Of a DNA stretch of 64,000 nucleotides, positions 55,216-64,000 are shown in pieces; the first letter of the stretch is position 1; each line of letters starts with the position of its first letter. The stretch comes from Streptococcus parasanguinis CC87K. GTDB lineage: Bacteria > Bacillota > Bacilli > Lactobacillales > Streptococcaceae. The translations under genes were made by a program, and so were the position numbers. A model generated the notes under the pieces. The model searched no databases and was not told the origin of the DNA. It saw only the letters and a list, made by a program, of their open reading frames with translations. The stretch spans positions 744,001 through 808,000 of the forward strand of contig NZ_KI669401.1 in the NCBI RefSeq assembly GCF_000507765.1, written 5' to 3'.

Positions 55216-55245
55216 GAAAAAGTTTCCTAAATTTTCTAGGAAACT
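55216..55245 (-). terminator. Terminator of the ngt-yesL operon
   Basis: AGTTTCCTA and TAGGAAACT form a 9-bp stem followed by TTTTTC on the minus strand, about 50 nt after the yesL-like stop. Confidence 0.7.
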
Positions 55246-55296
55246 ATATTCGATTTAAATAATATTCCGTAAAACATACGCCCCACTTGCTTGACT

Positions 55297-55935
55297 TTAT
55301 TTTTCAAAGACTCCTCCTTTTTGGATCCTTGAAAAGATCTGATCGGTCAGTCGAACATTCAAGAAGCTCCAAAGAGCAAAACCACCAAAGGTAAAGAGAT
55401 AAATAGCTGTCAGTAACCGTTCCGGACTACTAAGACTGATATAAACTACTGCCAAATTGAAGAAGACAAGAAAGATGGTTTGAACAGGATTTAAGAGAGC
55501 AATGAGGAAACTATTCAGACAGACCTTTCTTGTAGGATCTTCAAAGAGGCCGATATAAGGGAAGATCAAGGTCATCCCTCCACATAGAAGGACGATAAAG
55601 GGAAGCAAGATCCAAATCCCATACTCACTTAAGAAGGCTGTATTTGAAAAAAGACAGTAATCCAAATAAAGAAGGGATGATAAGCCTAGACAAGTCAGCC
55701 AAATCACCGTTGCTTGCTTGAAATTAGCTCGAAAGAGACGGAAAAAATGAAAGACGAGATCCGTATCTTCTCCTTTCAACAAGCGGTGCCACATGGTTGC
55801 TAAAGCCGTAAGCGATGCACCGATCGTGAGAATCGGAAGGCAGCAAACGATAAACAAGGTGTTCAAGATAATGATGTCTGTCAACCGGGTCAAGGTCTTG
55901 ACCAAGCGTCCATCCAATGAAAATAATTTTTGCAT
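55297..55935 (-). CDS. YesL-like (DUF624) membrane protein
   Basis: A 212-residue membrane protein of the YesL/DUF624 family, usually found next to CUT1 sugar importers and YesMN two-component systems, with no known biochemical role. The start is at 55935 (MQKLFSLDGRLVKT), with AAGGAG 6 nt upstream. Five helices are predicted; the family stretch NTLFIVCCLPILTIGASLTAL lies at residues 25-45. It follows the binding-protein gene, separated by a strong stem-loop at 55987-56011 that probably lowers its expression relative to the importer. Confidence 0.85.
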   Translation of the reverse strand: MQKLFSLDGRLVKTLTRLTDIIILNTLFIVCCLPILTIGASLTALATMWHRLLKGEDTDLVFHFFRLFRANFKQATVIWLTCLGLSSLLYLDYCLFSNTAFLSEYGIWILLPFIVLLCGGMTLIFPYIGLFEDPTRKVCLNSFLIALLNPVQTIFLVFFNLAVVYISLSSPERLLTAIYLFTFGGFALWSFLNVRLTDQIFSRIQKGGVFEK

Positions 55936-55986
55936 CTTCTTCTCCTTGTTCTTCATCCCAATTTCTGCTACTTCCTCTAGGGAAGC

Positions 55987-56011
55987 ACTCAGGGGCTCTA
56001 CGCCCCTGAGT
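55987..56011 (-). other. Intercistronic stem-loop between ngtS and yesL
   Basis: ACTCAGGGGC and GCCCCTGAGT form a perfect 10-bp GC-rich stem with a 5-nt loop and no T-run. Such hairpins after binding-protein genes often protect the upstream mRNA and reduce expression downstream. Confidence 0.7.
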
Positions 56012-56039
56012 TACTTACTTGAATCCATTTAGACCCCTG

Positions 56040-57602
56040 TTACTTCACTTCTTTTTGGTAACGATCATAGGCATCCTGTTGAATCTTCATAAAGTCATCA
56101 ATGCCCATCTTCTTCAAGGTTGCTTTGTAATCATCCCATTCTTTTTCAATGCCCCCTTCTACTACCCATTTAGAAGCTTGTTGGGTAACATAGGAGTTGA
56201 TATCTACATAAATAGAGGACAATTTGTTCAATTCTTCTTGAGAGTAGATGACATTTGGATATGCTGGCAAAGCGTATTGTTTCAATTCTTTGTCCATCTT
56301 CAATTTGAGGCCATCACCCTGTGTTTGGTCAATGTCGACATGACTATTGATATCATCTGACACATATTTTGGTCCAAAGTCACGAAGGGAATTGATCCAA
56401 GCCCATTCATCGGCAGATTTACCATCTTTTGGAGCCAAAACCTTGTACTTGTCACCATCTTTTTCAGTCGCAATACCAAAGGAGCCATAGAAGTTTTGAA
56501 TGCTGGCATCATCCGTGTAAAATTTATCCAACCATTTGAGCAATTTTGCAGGGTCCTTGCACTTATTCGTGATCAGGATTTCATTGCGTCCATAGTTCAA
56601 ATGATCCGGGTCAGAAATGACATATTGTTTACCATCAGGGCCTTTCAATGCTGGGAGAGGAGCATATTCGCTGGCATGTTGGCCAAAGGTTGCATCTGCT
56701 GTCCAACCACTTGACACACCGACACGCGCCACACCCTTGTCCATCCGTTTGGCAACAGACATGGAGGTATCTTCTGTAAAGAGTTCAGGGTCGATCAAGC
56801 CTTTCTTGTAGGCTTCATGCATCGCCGCTATCCCTTGTTTATAACTTTCTTCCGTCCGGAGGTAGACCGGTTTGCCATCTTTGACGGACATTTCATAGGT
56901 ATTATCTCCACCCAGACGGTTGTTGAATGGCAAGATATAAGAGAAGGTCGGATCAAAGTTACCAGAGCCAAATGGAATTTCATCATTGACATCGCCGTTG
57001 CCATTGGCATCCTTGTCCTTGAAGGCTTGTAAAACAGTCACCAATTCATCATAGGTTTCCGGCATCTTCAAGCCAAGGTTGTCCAACCATTTCTTATTAA
57101 TAAAGAGCTGGTTGCCGACGATTGGCCGCATTGGCAATTTCTTAGGCAGGCTGTAAATATGACCATCAGGGTTGGTCACCATGGCTTTTAATTTCGGTTC
57201 TTTTTCAAAGGCCTTGTTCAAATTTGGCATATTATCCTTGATCAAGTCTTCCAATGGAATGAACATATTTTGGTTCTGAGCGATTTCAGAATCCGTGAAT
57301 GCATTGGATCCCAAGAAAGCGTCTGGTAAATCTCCACTGGCTACAAGGACAGATTTCTTATCAGACCAGTCTGCAGCCACCATGGTATCCCATTTGATCT
57401 TGATACCTGATTCCTTGGCTGAATCATCTAGAAAACCTTTGTGATAGTCTTCCCCCCAATCCGACCAACGAACGGTCGTGATCTTGAAGGTATTTCCATC
57501 ATTCTTGTCATTGCTTGATTTATTTGTGGAAGCTCCACAAGCCGTCAAGCCAGCTAAAGCAGCTGCTCCAAGGAGCAGATAGGCAAATTTCCTGTTTTTC
57601 AT
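56040..57602 (-). CDS. Carbohydrate-binding lipoprotein, NgtS-like
   Basis: A 520-residue family 1 (LplA/YtcQ-type) solute-binding lipoprotein. The signal peptide MKNRKFAYLLLGAAALAG ends in the lipobox LTAC at about residue 22. A DANGNGDVNDE loop near residue 200 looks like the structural calcium site known in this subgroup. The order P1-P2-S, the size and the neighbouring YesL-like gene match pneumococcal SP_0090-0092 (NgtP1, NgtP2, NgtS), the N-glycan importer. Complex host-glycan fragments are the inferred substrate. It lies 9 nt after the second permease gene. Confidence 0.87.
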   Translation of the reverse strand: MKNRKFAYLLLGAAALAGLTACGASTNKSSNDKNDGNTFKITTVRWSDWGEDYHKGFLDDSAKESGIKIKWDTMVAADWSDKKSVLVASGDLPDAFLGSNAFTDSEIAQNQNMFIPLEDLIKDNMPNLNKAFEKEPKLKAMVTNPDGHIYSLPKKLPMRPIVGNQLFINKKWLDNLGLKMPETYDELVTVLQAFKDKDANGNGDVNDEIPFGSGNFDPTFSYILPFNNRLGGDNTYEMSVKDGKPVYLRTEESYKQGIAAMHEAYKKGLIDPELFTEDTSMSVAKRMDKGVARVGVSSGWTADATFGQHASEYAPLPALKGPDGKQYVISDPDHLNYGRNEILITNKCKDPAKLLKWLDKFYTDDASIQNFYGSFGIATEKDGDKYKVLAPKDGKSADEWAWINSLRDFGPKYVSDDINSHVDIDQTQGDGLKLKMDKELKQYALPAYPNVIYSQEELNKLSSIYVDINSYVTQQASKWVVEGGIEKEWDDYKATLKKMGIDDFMKIQQDAYDRYQKEVK

Positions 57603-57611
57603 GATCTTCTC

Positions 57612-58508
57612 CTATTCTTTCAAGGCCCCTATCATGACACCTTGATTAAAGTATTTTTGGACGAATGGATACAGCATCATAATCGGTGCTGTTGAGATAA
57701 CGATGGCTGCATATTTCATCATATCAGCCTTGATACGGAGGTCAGAAGCTACCTCCCCTGTTGCTTGCGATTGCAACATTTGATTACTAATTAAGAGACG
57801 GCGCAGGATCAGTTGCAGGGGTTGAAGATTTTCATTTGTCAAATAAATCAGGGCATTGAACCAAGAATTCCAGATCCCTACTGCTGTCCAAAGTCCAATA
57901 ACGGCAATAATAGCCTTGGACAAGGGGAGCACGATCTTTCTGAAGTAATAAATGGTTCCGCAACCATCGATCTGGGCGGCTTCCCACATCCCTTCTGGAA
58001 TACTATTGTTAAAGAAAGTTCGAGCTACAACGATATTGTAAGGAGATACTGCAAACGGTACGACCATTACCCAGAAGGTGTCGACCAAGCCCAATTGTTT
58101 CACTGTCAAATAAATGGGAATCAAGCCCCCAGAGACAAACATGGGAACAATAAAGAAGACACTGACCCATTTCTTAGCAAAGAGGTCCTTTCGCGACAAG
58201 GCGTAACCAGCCGGGATATTAATGACCAGGGCAACGATGGTCCCTACAACCGTGTAGAGGATGGTATTGAGATAGCTCTTTAGAAACAAAGGCTGCTCAA
58301 TCAAGCGTTGATAGCCATCTAGTCGCCATTCCCTCGGGATAAACCAAACCTTACCAGTTGCCACATCAGACGGATTACTGAAGGAGGCAATAATGACAAA
58401 CCACAAAGGGTAGACAATCAACAGAATCAAGCAAATCGCTAGACCATAGATAAAAATATCAAAGAGGATTTCTGACTTGGTTTTTCTCGCATGTTGAAAC
58501 AATTTCAC
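57612..58508 (-). CDS. CUT1 sugar permease, NgtP2-like (LplC type)
   Basis: A 298-residue permease with six helices and an EAA loop, PEGMWEAAQIDGCGTIYYF near residue 175. It pairs with the LplB-type permease encoded 15 nt upstream. A basic N-terminus (MKLFQHARKTKSE) precedes the first helix. GGAGG lies before the ATG. It resembles pneumococcal NgtP2. There is no ATPase gene, so MsmK encoded elsewhere is the likely motor. Confidence 0.88.
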   Translation of the reverse strand: MKLFQHARKTKSEILFDIFIYGLAICLILLIVYPLWFVIIASFSNPSDVATGKVWFIPREWRLDGYQRLIEQPLFLKSYLNTILYTVVGTIVALVINIPAGYALSRKDLFAKKWVSVFFIVPMFVSGGLIPIYLTVKQLGLVDTFWVMVVPFAVSPYNIVVARTFFNNSIPEGMWEAAQIDGCGTIYYFRKIVLPLSKAIIAVIGLWTAVGIWNSWFNALIYLTNENLQPLQLILRRLLISNQMLQSQATGEVASDLRIKADMMKYAAIVISTAPIMMLYPFVQKYFNQGVMIGALKE

Positions 58509-58523
58509 AATTTCTCCTCCTTT

Positions 58524-59441
58524 CTAGAACAATCCTGTCTTGGTATAGCGTTTCGCAAACCAGTTGACCGACAGTAAGATGATCAAGTTGACCAAGGTAT
58601 TAAAGAGACCGATCGCTGTTGAATAACTATATTGGAAATTAATCATCCCCACTTTGTAGACATAGGTCGAAATGATTTCACTTCCTGCCAGATTGAGTGG
58701 ATTTTGCAAGAGCAAGACCTTTTCAAAACCAACACTGAGTAGGCTTCCTGCTCTGAGAATCAAGAGAATCATCGTCGTTGGTAACAGTAAGGGTAAGTCA
58801 ATATGACGGATTTTTTGCAATCGACTCGCCCCGTCCATGGTCGCTGCCTCATAAAAGGTCGGATCAATGGCCGATAGAGCGGCTAGATAGATGATACTAT
58901 CCCAACCGATATGTTGCCAGACATCGCTCCAGACATAGACACCTGCAAAGCTACCCGGTTTGGATAAGAGAGCAGGCATCTTTAAGCCGACCAATTTGAG
59001 GACATTGGCTAACAGTCCACTACTTGGAGAGAGAAAAAGAATAATCATCCCACACATGACCATGGTCGAGATAAAATGAGGCAAATAAGTCGTTACTTGA
59101 AAGATTTTTTTGAACTTGCCCACACGAATCTGGTTGCAAATAATGGCTAGAACAATCGGCAAGGGAAAACCAACCAGAATACTGTAAATAGAAATTTTCA
59201 AGGTATTCTTCATGGTTGTCGCAAATTGGAAGGATGAGAAGAACTGGTTAAAATACTTGAGACCAGCCCAAGGACTTCCAAATATCCCAGTAGCGGGAGA
59301 GTAATCTTTAAAAGCGATGACTAGACCCGCCATAGGGATATAGGCAAATAAAATCAATAAAATAATCGATGGCAGGAGCAGCACATATAAAGGAATATTT
59401 TTCTTAAATTTGCTCTGCTTCGCATTTACTTCGCTTTTCAT
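58524..59441 (-). CDS. CUT1 sugar permease, NgtP1-like (LplB type)
   Basis: A 305-residue permease with six helices and an EAA loop, PTFYEAATMDGASRLQKIRH near residue 195. It is the first gene of the importer operon and is divergent from the YesMN-type two-component genes over a 195-bp gap. That divergence suggests direct control of the importer by the response regulator. GGAGG lies before the ATG. It resembles pneumococcal NgtP1. Confidence 0.88.
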   Translation of the reverse strand: MKSEVNAKQSKFKKNIPLYVLLLPSIILLILFAYIPMAGLVIAFKDYSPATGIFGSPWAGLKYFNQFFSSFQFATTMKNTLKISIYSILVGFPLPIVLAIICNQIRVGKFKKIFQVTTYLPHFISTMVMCGMIILFLSPSSGLLANVLKLVGLKMPALLSKPGSFAGVYVWSDVWQHIGWDSIIYLAALSAIDPTFYEAATMDGASRLQKIRHIDLPLLLPTTMILLILRAGSLLSVGFEKVLLLQNPLNLAGSEIISTYVYKVGMINFQYSYSTAIGLFNTLVNLIILLSVNWFAKRYTKTGLF

Positions 59442-59636
59442 AAGGCCCTCCTTTTCTTTCTCCTCTATTTTATAGGAATCCTTTCCATCTTTATAGAACT
59501 TTTTCGTGCATCTTCATCCACTTTTCCGTTTTCTCCACACAAAAACATGCACTTTCCCGATTTTTTTTACTTTACTATCGGTTTTGTTCATGAATCCGTT
59601 TTCAAATAGTGCTATAATATATGTGAGGTGCTCATT

Positions 59637-61304
59637 ATGAAAGCTATTCACAGAAGTACACGAGATCACTCGATTCAATTTTTTTCGCGCCTACTCTTTC
59701 TCCTCTTAGTCGTCAATACCTTGATCAACCTTTTGATAGGTGGGATTAGCCGAAATTTTATTAAACACCAAAACATGCTCCATTTAGAGGACTCGATTCA
59801 TATCTATGCGGATTCCTTAAATACAGAGCTTCACTCCGTTGAGCGTTTTATGTACAGTACCATTAGTCACAACGACTATTTGACAGAGCTCAATACCCCG
59901 CTTGATTTCACAGATTTTCATGAAAATCTAAAAAAATTGCGGATCGATTTCACTGAGTTTCAGTACCAGATGGATAGCCCCATTACCTTTTTCATAGAGA
60001 CAAGAGATATCCCCCATTTTTTTAATGCTTCCAGTCTTCAAGTGCCCTACCTGGACTATGTACAATTGAAAGATCATCTTAAAACCTATGACAAAGAAAC
60101 AGACAAGACCAATCAAAAATGGCAACGAATCAGCTTGAACCAGCATGATTATCTCTTAAAATCCCTCCATTACAAGGGCAAGGCTATCTATGCCATCATT
60201 TCTACCCAGGATATTTTAAGACCCTTGCAAAAGCTCAATATCGGGAAAAAAGGGCGCTTATCCATCGATCGCCCCAACCAGATCCATGCTACAGATTCTG
60301 TCATTCAAGCCGATAGCAATCAAACCCACCTGCCTTTTGATCTTTATGTGACAGTCGATTACGGAGACGTTTTCCGTACAAATATCGTACTTGAAACCCT
60401 TCTCTCTTTGGTCCCTTTGATCATCGCCGTTCTCTCTACCATTCTGATCCTTTATATTCGTCAACGGATGATCCAACCGATGAAACGACTCACCCAGCGT
60501 CTTTCTCAGCTAGATGCTGCTTCTACCAAGCTAGATGTGATCGAAGACCAAGGAATCTTAGAGATCGACCAGGCCAATCACAAACTCAATCAGGTCCTGA
60601 TCCATATGAAAGACCTTCAAATTCGAGCCTACCACGCGCAACTCAATCTCAAAAAAGTCGAACTCAATTACCTCAAAAATCAAGTCCGACCCCATTTTTA
60701 CCTCAACATGCTCTCCATGATTCACAGCATGCTCCAAACTAAGGACTATAAGGAAATCGAGGAGTTGACCAAGGTGACTTCCAACTACTTGCGCCACCTC
60801 TTTCAAGCCAATCAAGATTTCAATCGCTTAGCAGATGAAATCCAACATATCCGAAATTACCTAGAAATCCAGAAAATCCGCTATGGGGACAGCATCCACT
60901 TTGACCTGGACTGGGATCCTGGTCTGAAAGATGCGGCTATTCCCCCTCTGCTGTTACAAACCTTTGTGGAAAATGCCATCAAACACGGCTTTTCTTTCCA
61001 AGATTCCTTCCACATCCAGCTTTCTATTCATGAAGAAGCAAACCAACACCTTGCCATTTGCCTTCAGGATAATGGTCCTGGTTTTAGCTCCGCTATCTTA
61101 CAAGATCTAGCAGAGAAAAAATCCTTAGTCACAGAAGATGGCCACCACATTGGTTTGACCAATGCACGGGAACGACTAGATCTCCTCTATCCAGACCACT
61201 ACGTGCTTCAATTTTCAAATGGAACCCAAGGAGGGGCCCGCATCCAACTGAGCCTTCCTTATGAACCCTACAAAGGAGACACACATGAATATCCTACTCG
61301 TTGA
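59637..61304 (+). CDS. YesM-type sensor histidine kinase (TCS07 HK-like)
   Basis: A 555-residue kinase. The start is the ATG at 59637 (MKAIHRSTRDHS), with GAGGTG 6 nt upstream; a GTG at 59628 is part of that site. Two helices (about residues 15-38 and 258-280) enclose a large extracellular sensor domain, followed by HAMP. The phospho-acceptor is in QVRPHFYLNMLSMIHSM near 355, and the ATPase shows TFVENAIKHGF and DNGPGF. YesM-like kinases sense carbohydrate status through neighbouring CUT1 importers. The gene overlaps its regulator by 20 nt. TATAAT at 59613-59618 is a clear -10. Confidence 0.9.
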   Translation: MKAIHRSTRDHSIQFFSRLLFLLLVVNTLINLLIGGISRNFIKHQNMLHLEDSIHIYADSLNTELHSVERFMYSTISHNDYLTELNTPLDFTDFHENLKKLRIDFTEFQYQMDSPITFFIETRDIPHFFNASSLQVPYLDYVQLKDHLKTYDKETDKTNQKWQRISLNQHDYLLKSLHYKGKAIYAIISTQDILRPLQKLNIGKKGRLSIDRPNQIHATDSVIQADSNQTHLPFDLYVTVDYGDVFRTNIVLETLLSLVPLIIAVLSTILILYIRQRMIQPMKRLTQRLSQLDAASTKLDVIEDQGILEIDQANHKLNQVLIHMKDLQIRAYHAQLNLKKVELNYLKNQVRPHFYLNMLSMIHSMLQTKDYKEIEELTKVTSNYLRHLFQANQDFNRLADEIQHIRNYLEIQKIRYGDSIHFDLDWDPGLKDAAIPPLLLQTFVENAIKHGFSFQDSFHIQLSIHEEANQHLAICLQDNGPGFSSAILQDLAEKKSLVTEDGHHIGLTNARERLDLLYPDHYVLQFSNGTQGGARIQLSLPYEPYKGDTHEYPTR

Positions 61305-62829
61305 CGATGATCGTTTTATCATTAAAGCCCTACAGGAAACCATCCATTGGGAAGCCTTGGGCATTGAGCAGGTATATACTGCCTCCAGTCTGAGCCAAGC
61401 CCAAGCCATCATTCAAAGTCACCCAATCGCCCTCATGATCAGTGATATCGAGATGCCACAAGGCAGTGGGTTAGATCTCCTAGCCTGGGTCCGGTCAGAA
61501 AAATATGACATTCAAACGATCTTCCTCACCAATTATGCTGATTTCAATTATGCCCAAAAAGCCATTGAACTCCAAAGTTTTGAATACTACCTCAAACCGA
61601 TTGACCCCGACCGCTTAGAATTTATCATTCAAAAAGCCCTCAATAAAATCAAGCGCCACAAGAGTGCGGCCCAATTAGCACAGCAAGGACAAAAAGAAGC
61701 TGAATTTTGGCATGACTACTTGCGAAAACCGCGTCCATCTCAAGCAGAACAGCTCCTTCAAGAAGTAACAAAACGAGGCTATAACCCCAAACCACATGAA
61801 GACTACCTCTTAGTCCTCATCACTCTCCACTTAGTTGAAGAAGACTTTCACCCCAGCGTCCCTTCTTGGCGCTTGCAGCTCCGCCATTGTATCAAGGATC
61901 TCTCCCTGGATTACCCTGTCCACTACTGCGCCCTCAGTAAAATCGAAAGCCAGACCGATCGCTACCTCTGCCTCTTCAAAAAGAATCAGACTACAGAGTG
62001 TGCAGACTTCCTAAAGGCTATCCAGCAGAAGATCCAGCAAGACTTAGACCGATCCTCTATCCTTCTCTATTCAGACGCTATTCCCCTTGAGACGCTCTTG
62101 ATGAAGGCTCTTCAACTCTGCCAATACAGTGAAGAACAAGTCTTCCATTGGAACAGTATCCACTCCTATACTTCTTTGGATGCACAACCTCAAAAGCCCG
62201 CTCATCGGACATCGCTCACTTTTACAAATCAGCTAGAGACGGAACAGCTCCTCCAAATCATCCATAGCTTAGAGAATCAAGATCGCATCCCGCTCTCAGC
62301 TCTGAGTGAACTCCAGCTAGACTGGACCCAGCAAATTGGGATTTATCTGGACAAGAACGGCATTCTCGCCCACAAGTTATTTCAAAACAAACACCATCAA
62401 TTTCTCTTCGAACGACGTTTTCATGCCATCGAAGCTTTTGAAGCCTATATTGGGGATTACTGGAGCTCTGCTCGCCATTATGTGATCGATCTAGAACACC
62501 AATCCAATCTCATCCAGCGGATCACTGACTACATCGATCACCATTACAAGGAGGATATCAGTCGCACCAAGCTGGCAGAAATGGTTTTTCTTAGTCCAGA
62601 TCATCTAGCGCGTGTGTTTAAGCGCGACACCGGCGAAACCTTGGTGAAATACATCACCGATAAACGGATGGCCGCCGCAAAAGAGATGCTATCGCAAAGC
62701 GATACCCCCATTTACCAAGTCGCCCTCCAGGTGGGCTATGACAACTACTCCTACTTTACAAAGGCTTTTAAACAAAAGGTCGGCCTCTCCCCAGGAGATT
62801 ACCGCAAACAATGCCAAGAAGCCTTTTAA
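61285..62829 (+). CDS. YesN-type AraC response regulator (TCS07 RR-like)
   Basis: A 514-residue regulator from the ATG at 61285 (MNILLVDDDRF), with AAAGGAG 6 nt upstream inside the kinase gene. The receiver domain has the Asp in LMISDIEMPQGSG near 55 and the Lys in YYLKPIDPDR near 104. A long middle region (about 130-410) of the YesN kind follows. The C-terminal AraC domain has ISRTKLAEMVFLSPDHLARVF near 425 and the signature VALQVGYDNYSYFTKAFKQ near 478. I infer that it activates the divergent ngt-like operon. Confidence 0.9.
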   Translation: MNILLVDDDRFIIKALQETIHWEALGIEQVYTASSLSQAQAIIQSHPIALMISDIEMPQGSGLDLLAWVRSEKYDIQTIFLTNYADFNYAQKAIELQSFEYYLKPIDPDRLEFIIQKALNKIKRHKSAAQLAQQGQKEAEFWHDYLRKPRPSQAEQLLQEVTKRGYNPKPHEDYLLVLITLHLVEEDFHPSVPSWRLQLRHCIKDLSLDYPVHYCALSKIESQTDRYLCLFKKNQTTECADFLKAIQQKIQQDLDRSSILLYSDAIPLETLLMKALQLCQYSEEQVFHWNSIHSYTSLDAQPQKPAHRTSLTFTNQLETEQLLQIIHSLENQDRIPLSALSELQLDWTQQIGIYLDKNGILAHKLFQNKHHQFLFERRFHAIEAFEAYIGDYWSSARHYVIDLEHQSNLIQRITDYIDHHYKEDISRTKLAEMVFLSPDHLARVFKRDTGETLVKYITDKRMAAAKEMLSQSDTPIYQVALQVGYDNYSYFTKAFKQKVGLSPGDYRKQCQEAF

Positions 62830-62837
62830 AACAAGAA

Positions 62838-62873
62838 AAAACCTTTGAAAAAGGATTTCTTTTCAAAGGTTTT
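62838..62873. terminator. Bidirectional terminator between the regulator and DUF3272 genes
   Basis: AAAACCTTTGAAAA and TTTTCAAAGGTTTT form a perfect 14-bp stem with an 8-nt loop and flanking A and T runs. It serves both converging genes. Confidence 0.88.
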
Positions 62874-63069
62874 ATTTTCTTTTCTTTCTGATTTCTTTTT
62901 CAATGGCACTAGCAATCTTCTCCACCATATAGGCCGTCTGGAGATTGCGCAAGATCAAGAGGGCCCAAAAGCATGCAAAGAGCATTTGACCCGCCATGGT
63001 CGCTTCATTGAAAAAGTATGTCTCCATAGCAGTAAAGACTGCTATCACTGCAAATTGTTTTCTATTCAT
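62872..63069 (-). CDS. DUF3272 small membrane protein
   Basis: A 65-residue protein with one or two hydrophobic segments (about residues 5-18 and 25-45) and a basic tail (EIRKKRK). It fits DUF3272, a streptococcal family commonly found just after dnaX. The ATG at 63069 is 38 nt past the dnaX stop and has only a weak ribosome site, suggesting low or coupled expression. The stop overlaps the terminator's edge. Function unknown. Confidence 0.75.
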   Translation of the reverse strand: MNRKQFAVIAVFTAMETYFFNEATMAGQMLFACFWALLILRNLQTAYMVEKIASAIEKEIRKKRK

Positions 63070-63107
63070 AAAATTATTTTACCATGATTCAGTAAAAAAT
63101 TCATGTA

Positions 63108-64000
63108 TTAATCGTCTTGCAGGGTGATTTTATCGGATAAAAAGTGAAATTCCTCAGGGATGACACTTTCCTCTTCTTCCACCACTTCCGCTTTTTGCCC
63201 ACGCGCCTTAGCCGAAAACTCAGCCCGAATTTGAGTCCATTCTTCCATCGAAACCGCTAAAATCTCTGGCGAGAAACCGGCAGCATTACTGAGGATATTT
63301 CCAAACATGGTATTGAGGTTGTCCCGCTTCATGGTCTGTTCAGCATTAAAGGCAGACTCAAAGGCTAAAATAGCGTGATTTTCATTGGCAGCGACCGGCT
63401 GGGATCCGATTAAGAGGGCTTTATCCGCACCTGCCAAGCTCTCGATGATTTCCCCCCAAGCGTTCTGAAGACGGATCAAGTTGGTCCGTGCCAACTCTGG
63501 GTTTTCAACCGCCTCTTGTAAAATGGCATTGACCTTGTTTCGATCTGCACGGTAGCCCTTGCTCGACTTGGTTGGACGAGCTACTGCTGGTTTTGAAGCA
63601 GGAAGACTGCTACCTGATTGCGCTAACTGTTGCTTGAGTTGAGCGACTTCCTTCTTCAAATCTTCCAGCTGAGCTAGCAGATTGGAAGGAACCTCCACAG
63701 TAGCTGAGTTAGAAACTTGGCCTGTGCTTTCAGCCAATTTAATGGTCATCATTTCAGTGTAGATGCGCGGTTGCAGACTATTTTTGATATCCGCTAGACT
63801 GGTCGTCGCCTGGTCAATCAGGGCAAAAAGACGGGCTTGATCGGCTTCAAGATTAACGGCAAACAAGTCACTATTGTGGGTATTTTCTCCACCTGTCTGG
63901 ACAATCAAGAGATCTCTCAGGTATTGAAGTAAGTCCGTGACAAAGCGGGCCATATTCTTCCCGTTATCAAAGATAATCGCCAGCTGATCCAGCGCCGCTG
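63108..64000 (-). CDS. dnaX: DNA polymerase III subunit gamma/tau, 3' part (partial)
   Basis: The frame is open to the window edge and gives about 297 C-terminal residues. The tail of domain III is visible as LDQLAIIFDNGKNMARFVTDLLQYLRDLLIVQTGG, a known dnaX segment shown here in part only. After it come a coiled-coil-like stretch (LLAQLEDLKKEVAQLKQQLA), a Ser/Pro/Lys linker and the tau-type C-terminal domain that binds the polymerase (NAWGEIIESLAGADKALLIGS). The ATPase domains lie outside the window. The ATG at 63953 is internal and not the start. It is the clamp-loader subunit of the replisome. Confidence 0.93.
   Translation of the reverse strand, partial: AALDQLAIIFDNGKNMARFVTDLLQYLRDLLIVQTGGENTHNSDLFAVNLEADQARLFALIDQATTSLADIKNSLQPRIYTEMMTIKLAESTGQVSNSATVEVPSNLLAQLEDLKKEVAQLKQQLAQSGSSLPASKPAVARPTKSSKGYRADRNKVNAILQEAVENPELARTNLIRLQNAWGEIIESLAGADKALLIGSQPVAANENHAILAFESAFNAEQTMKRDNLNTMFGNILSNAAGFSPEILAVSMEEWTQIRAEFSAKARGQKAEVVEEEESVIPEEFHFLSDKITLQDD

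Noticed and set aside
63108..63953. Separate gene starting at 63953
   Set aside because: The frame continues to the window edge with dnaX sequence before that ATG, so it is an internal methionine.

Overview
This window looks like chromosome of an oral (mitis/sanguinis-type) Streptococcus. The signs are LPXTG-anchored Xaa-Pro peptidases, a vex/vnc locus, a raffinose/msm operon ending in gtfA, a galKTE operon, a class II GalT, a bifunctional gshF, and AAGGAG-type ribosome binding sites with extended -10 promoters. I cannot fix the species from sequence alone. There are no rRNA, tRNA, CRISPR or prophage genes.

Layout. 0-16.4 kb: an ABC-2 exporter pair, a RocB-like M20 peptidase, two paralogous cell-wall S15 Xaa-Pro dipeptidyl-peptidases flanking a cytoplasmic alpha-amylase and thioredoxin, an OppA-type lipoprotein and an M42 aminopeptidase. 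Together these suggest peptide and starch scavenging, probably under CcpA control. 16.5-28.8 kb: an AT-rich accessory island. It holds a membrane-anchored half NADAR domain, a LuxR-type two-component system with a BceAB-like transporter, a 35-residue membrane peptide, two decayed lantibiotic precursor genes, a LanFEG immunity transporter, an OmpR-type LanRK pair, a gene fragment and a deleted IS3-family element. No lantibiotic modification or export gene is present, so sensing and protection appear to have outlived production. Three promoters in the island share one activator-like motif (TTGCAC-N4-TACTCAT) exactly 21 nt before a -10 box.

29-33 kb: gshF, then a decay zone with an ISL3 remnant and two small broken genes, and a DUF1307 lipoprotein. 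33-46.8 kb: galKTE, the aga-msmEFG-gtfA operon with its AraC regulator MsmR, a LacI-type regulator (GalR-like) and BirA. The msm and ngt importers both lack an ATPase gene here, so both presumably use a shared MsmK encoded elsewhere. 46.9-55.1 kb: a small membrane protein, an HrtBA-like transporter with a palindromic operator candidate, and the vex1-vex2-vex3-vncR-vncS locus. 55.2-62.9 kb: an NgtS-P1-P2-like importer with a YesL-like protein, divergent from a YesMN-type two-component system resembling pneumococcal TCS07. 62.9-64 kb: a DUF3272 protein and the 3' part of dnaX, cut by the window edge.

Non-coding highlights: three copies of a three-hairpin intergenic element with compensatory base changes (about 93-278, 9250-9430, 49582-49770), each between convergent genes; a 137-bp closed multi-hairpin element at 15183-15319; and an identical 17-mer operator candidate upstream of both galK and the LacI-type regulator.
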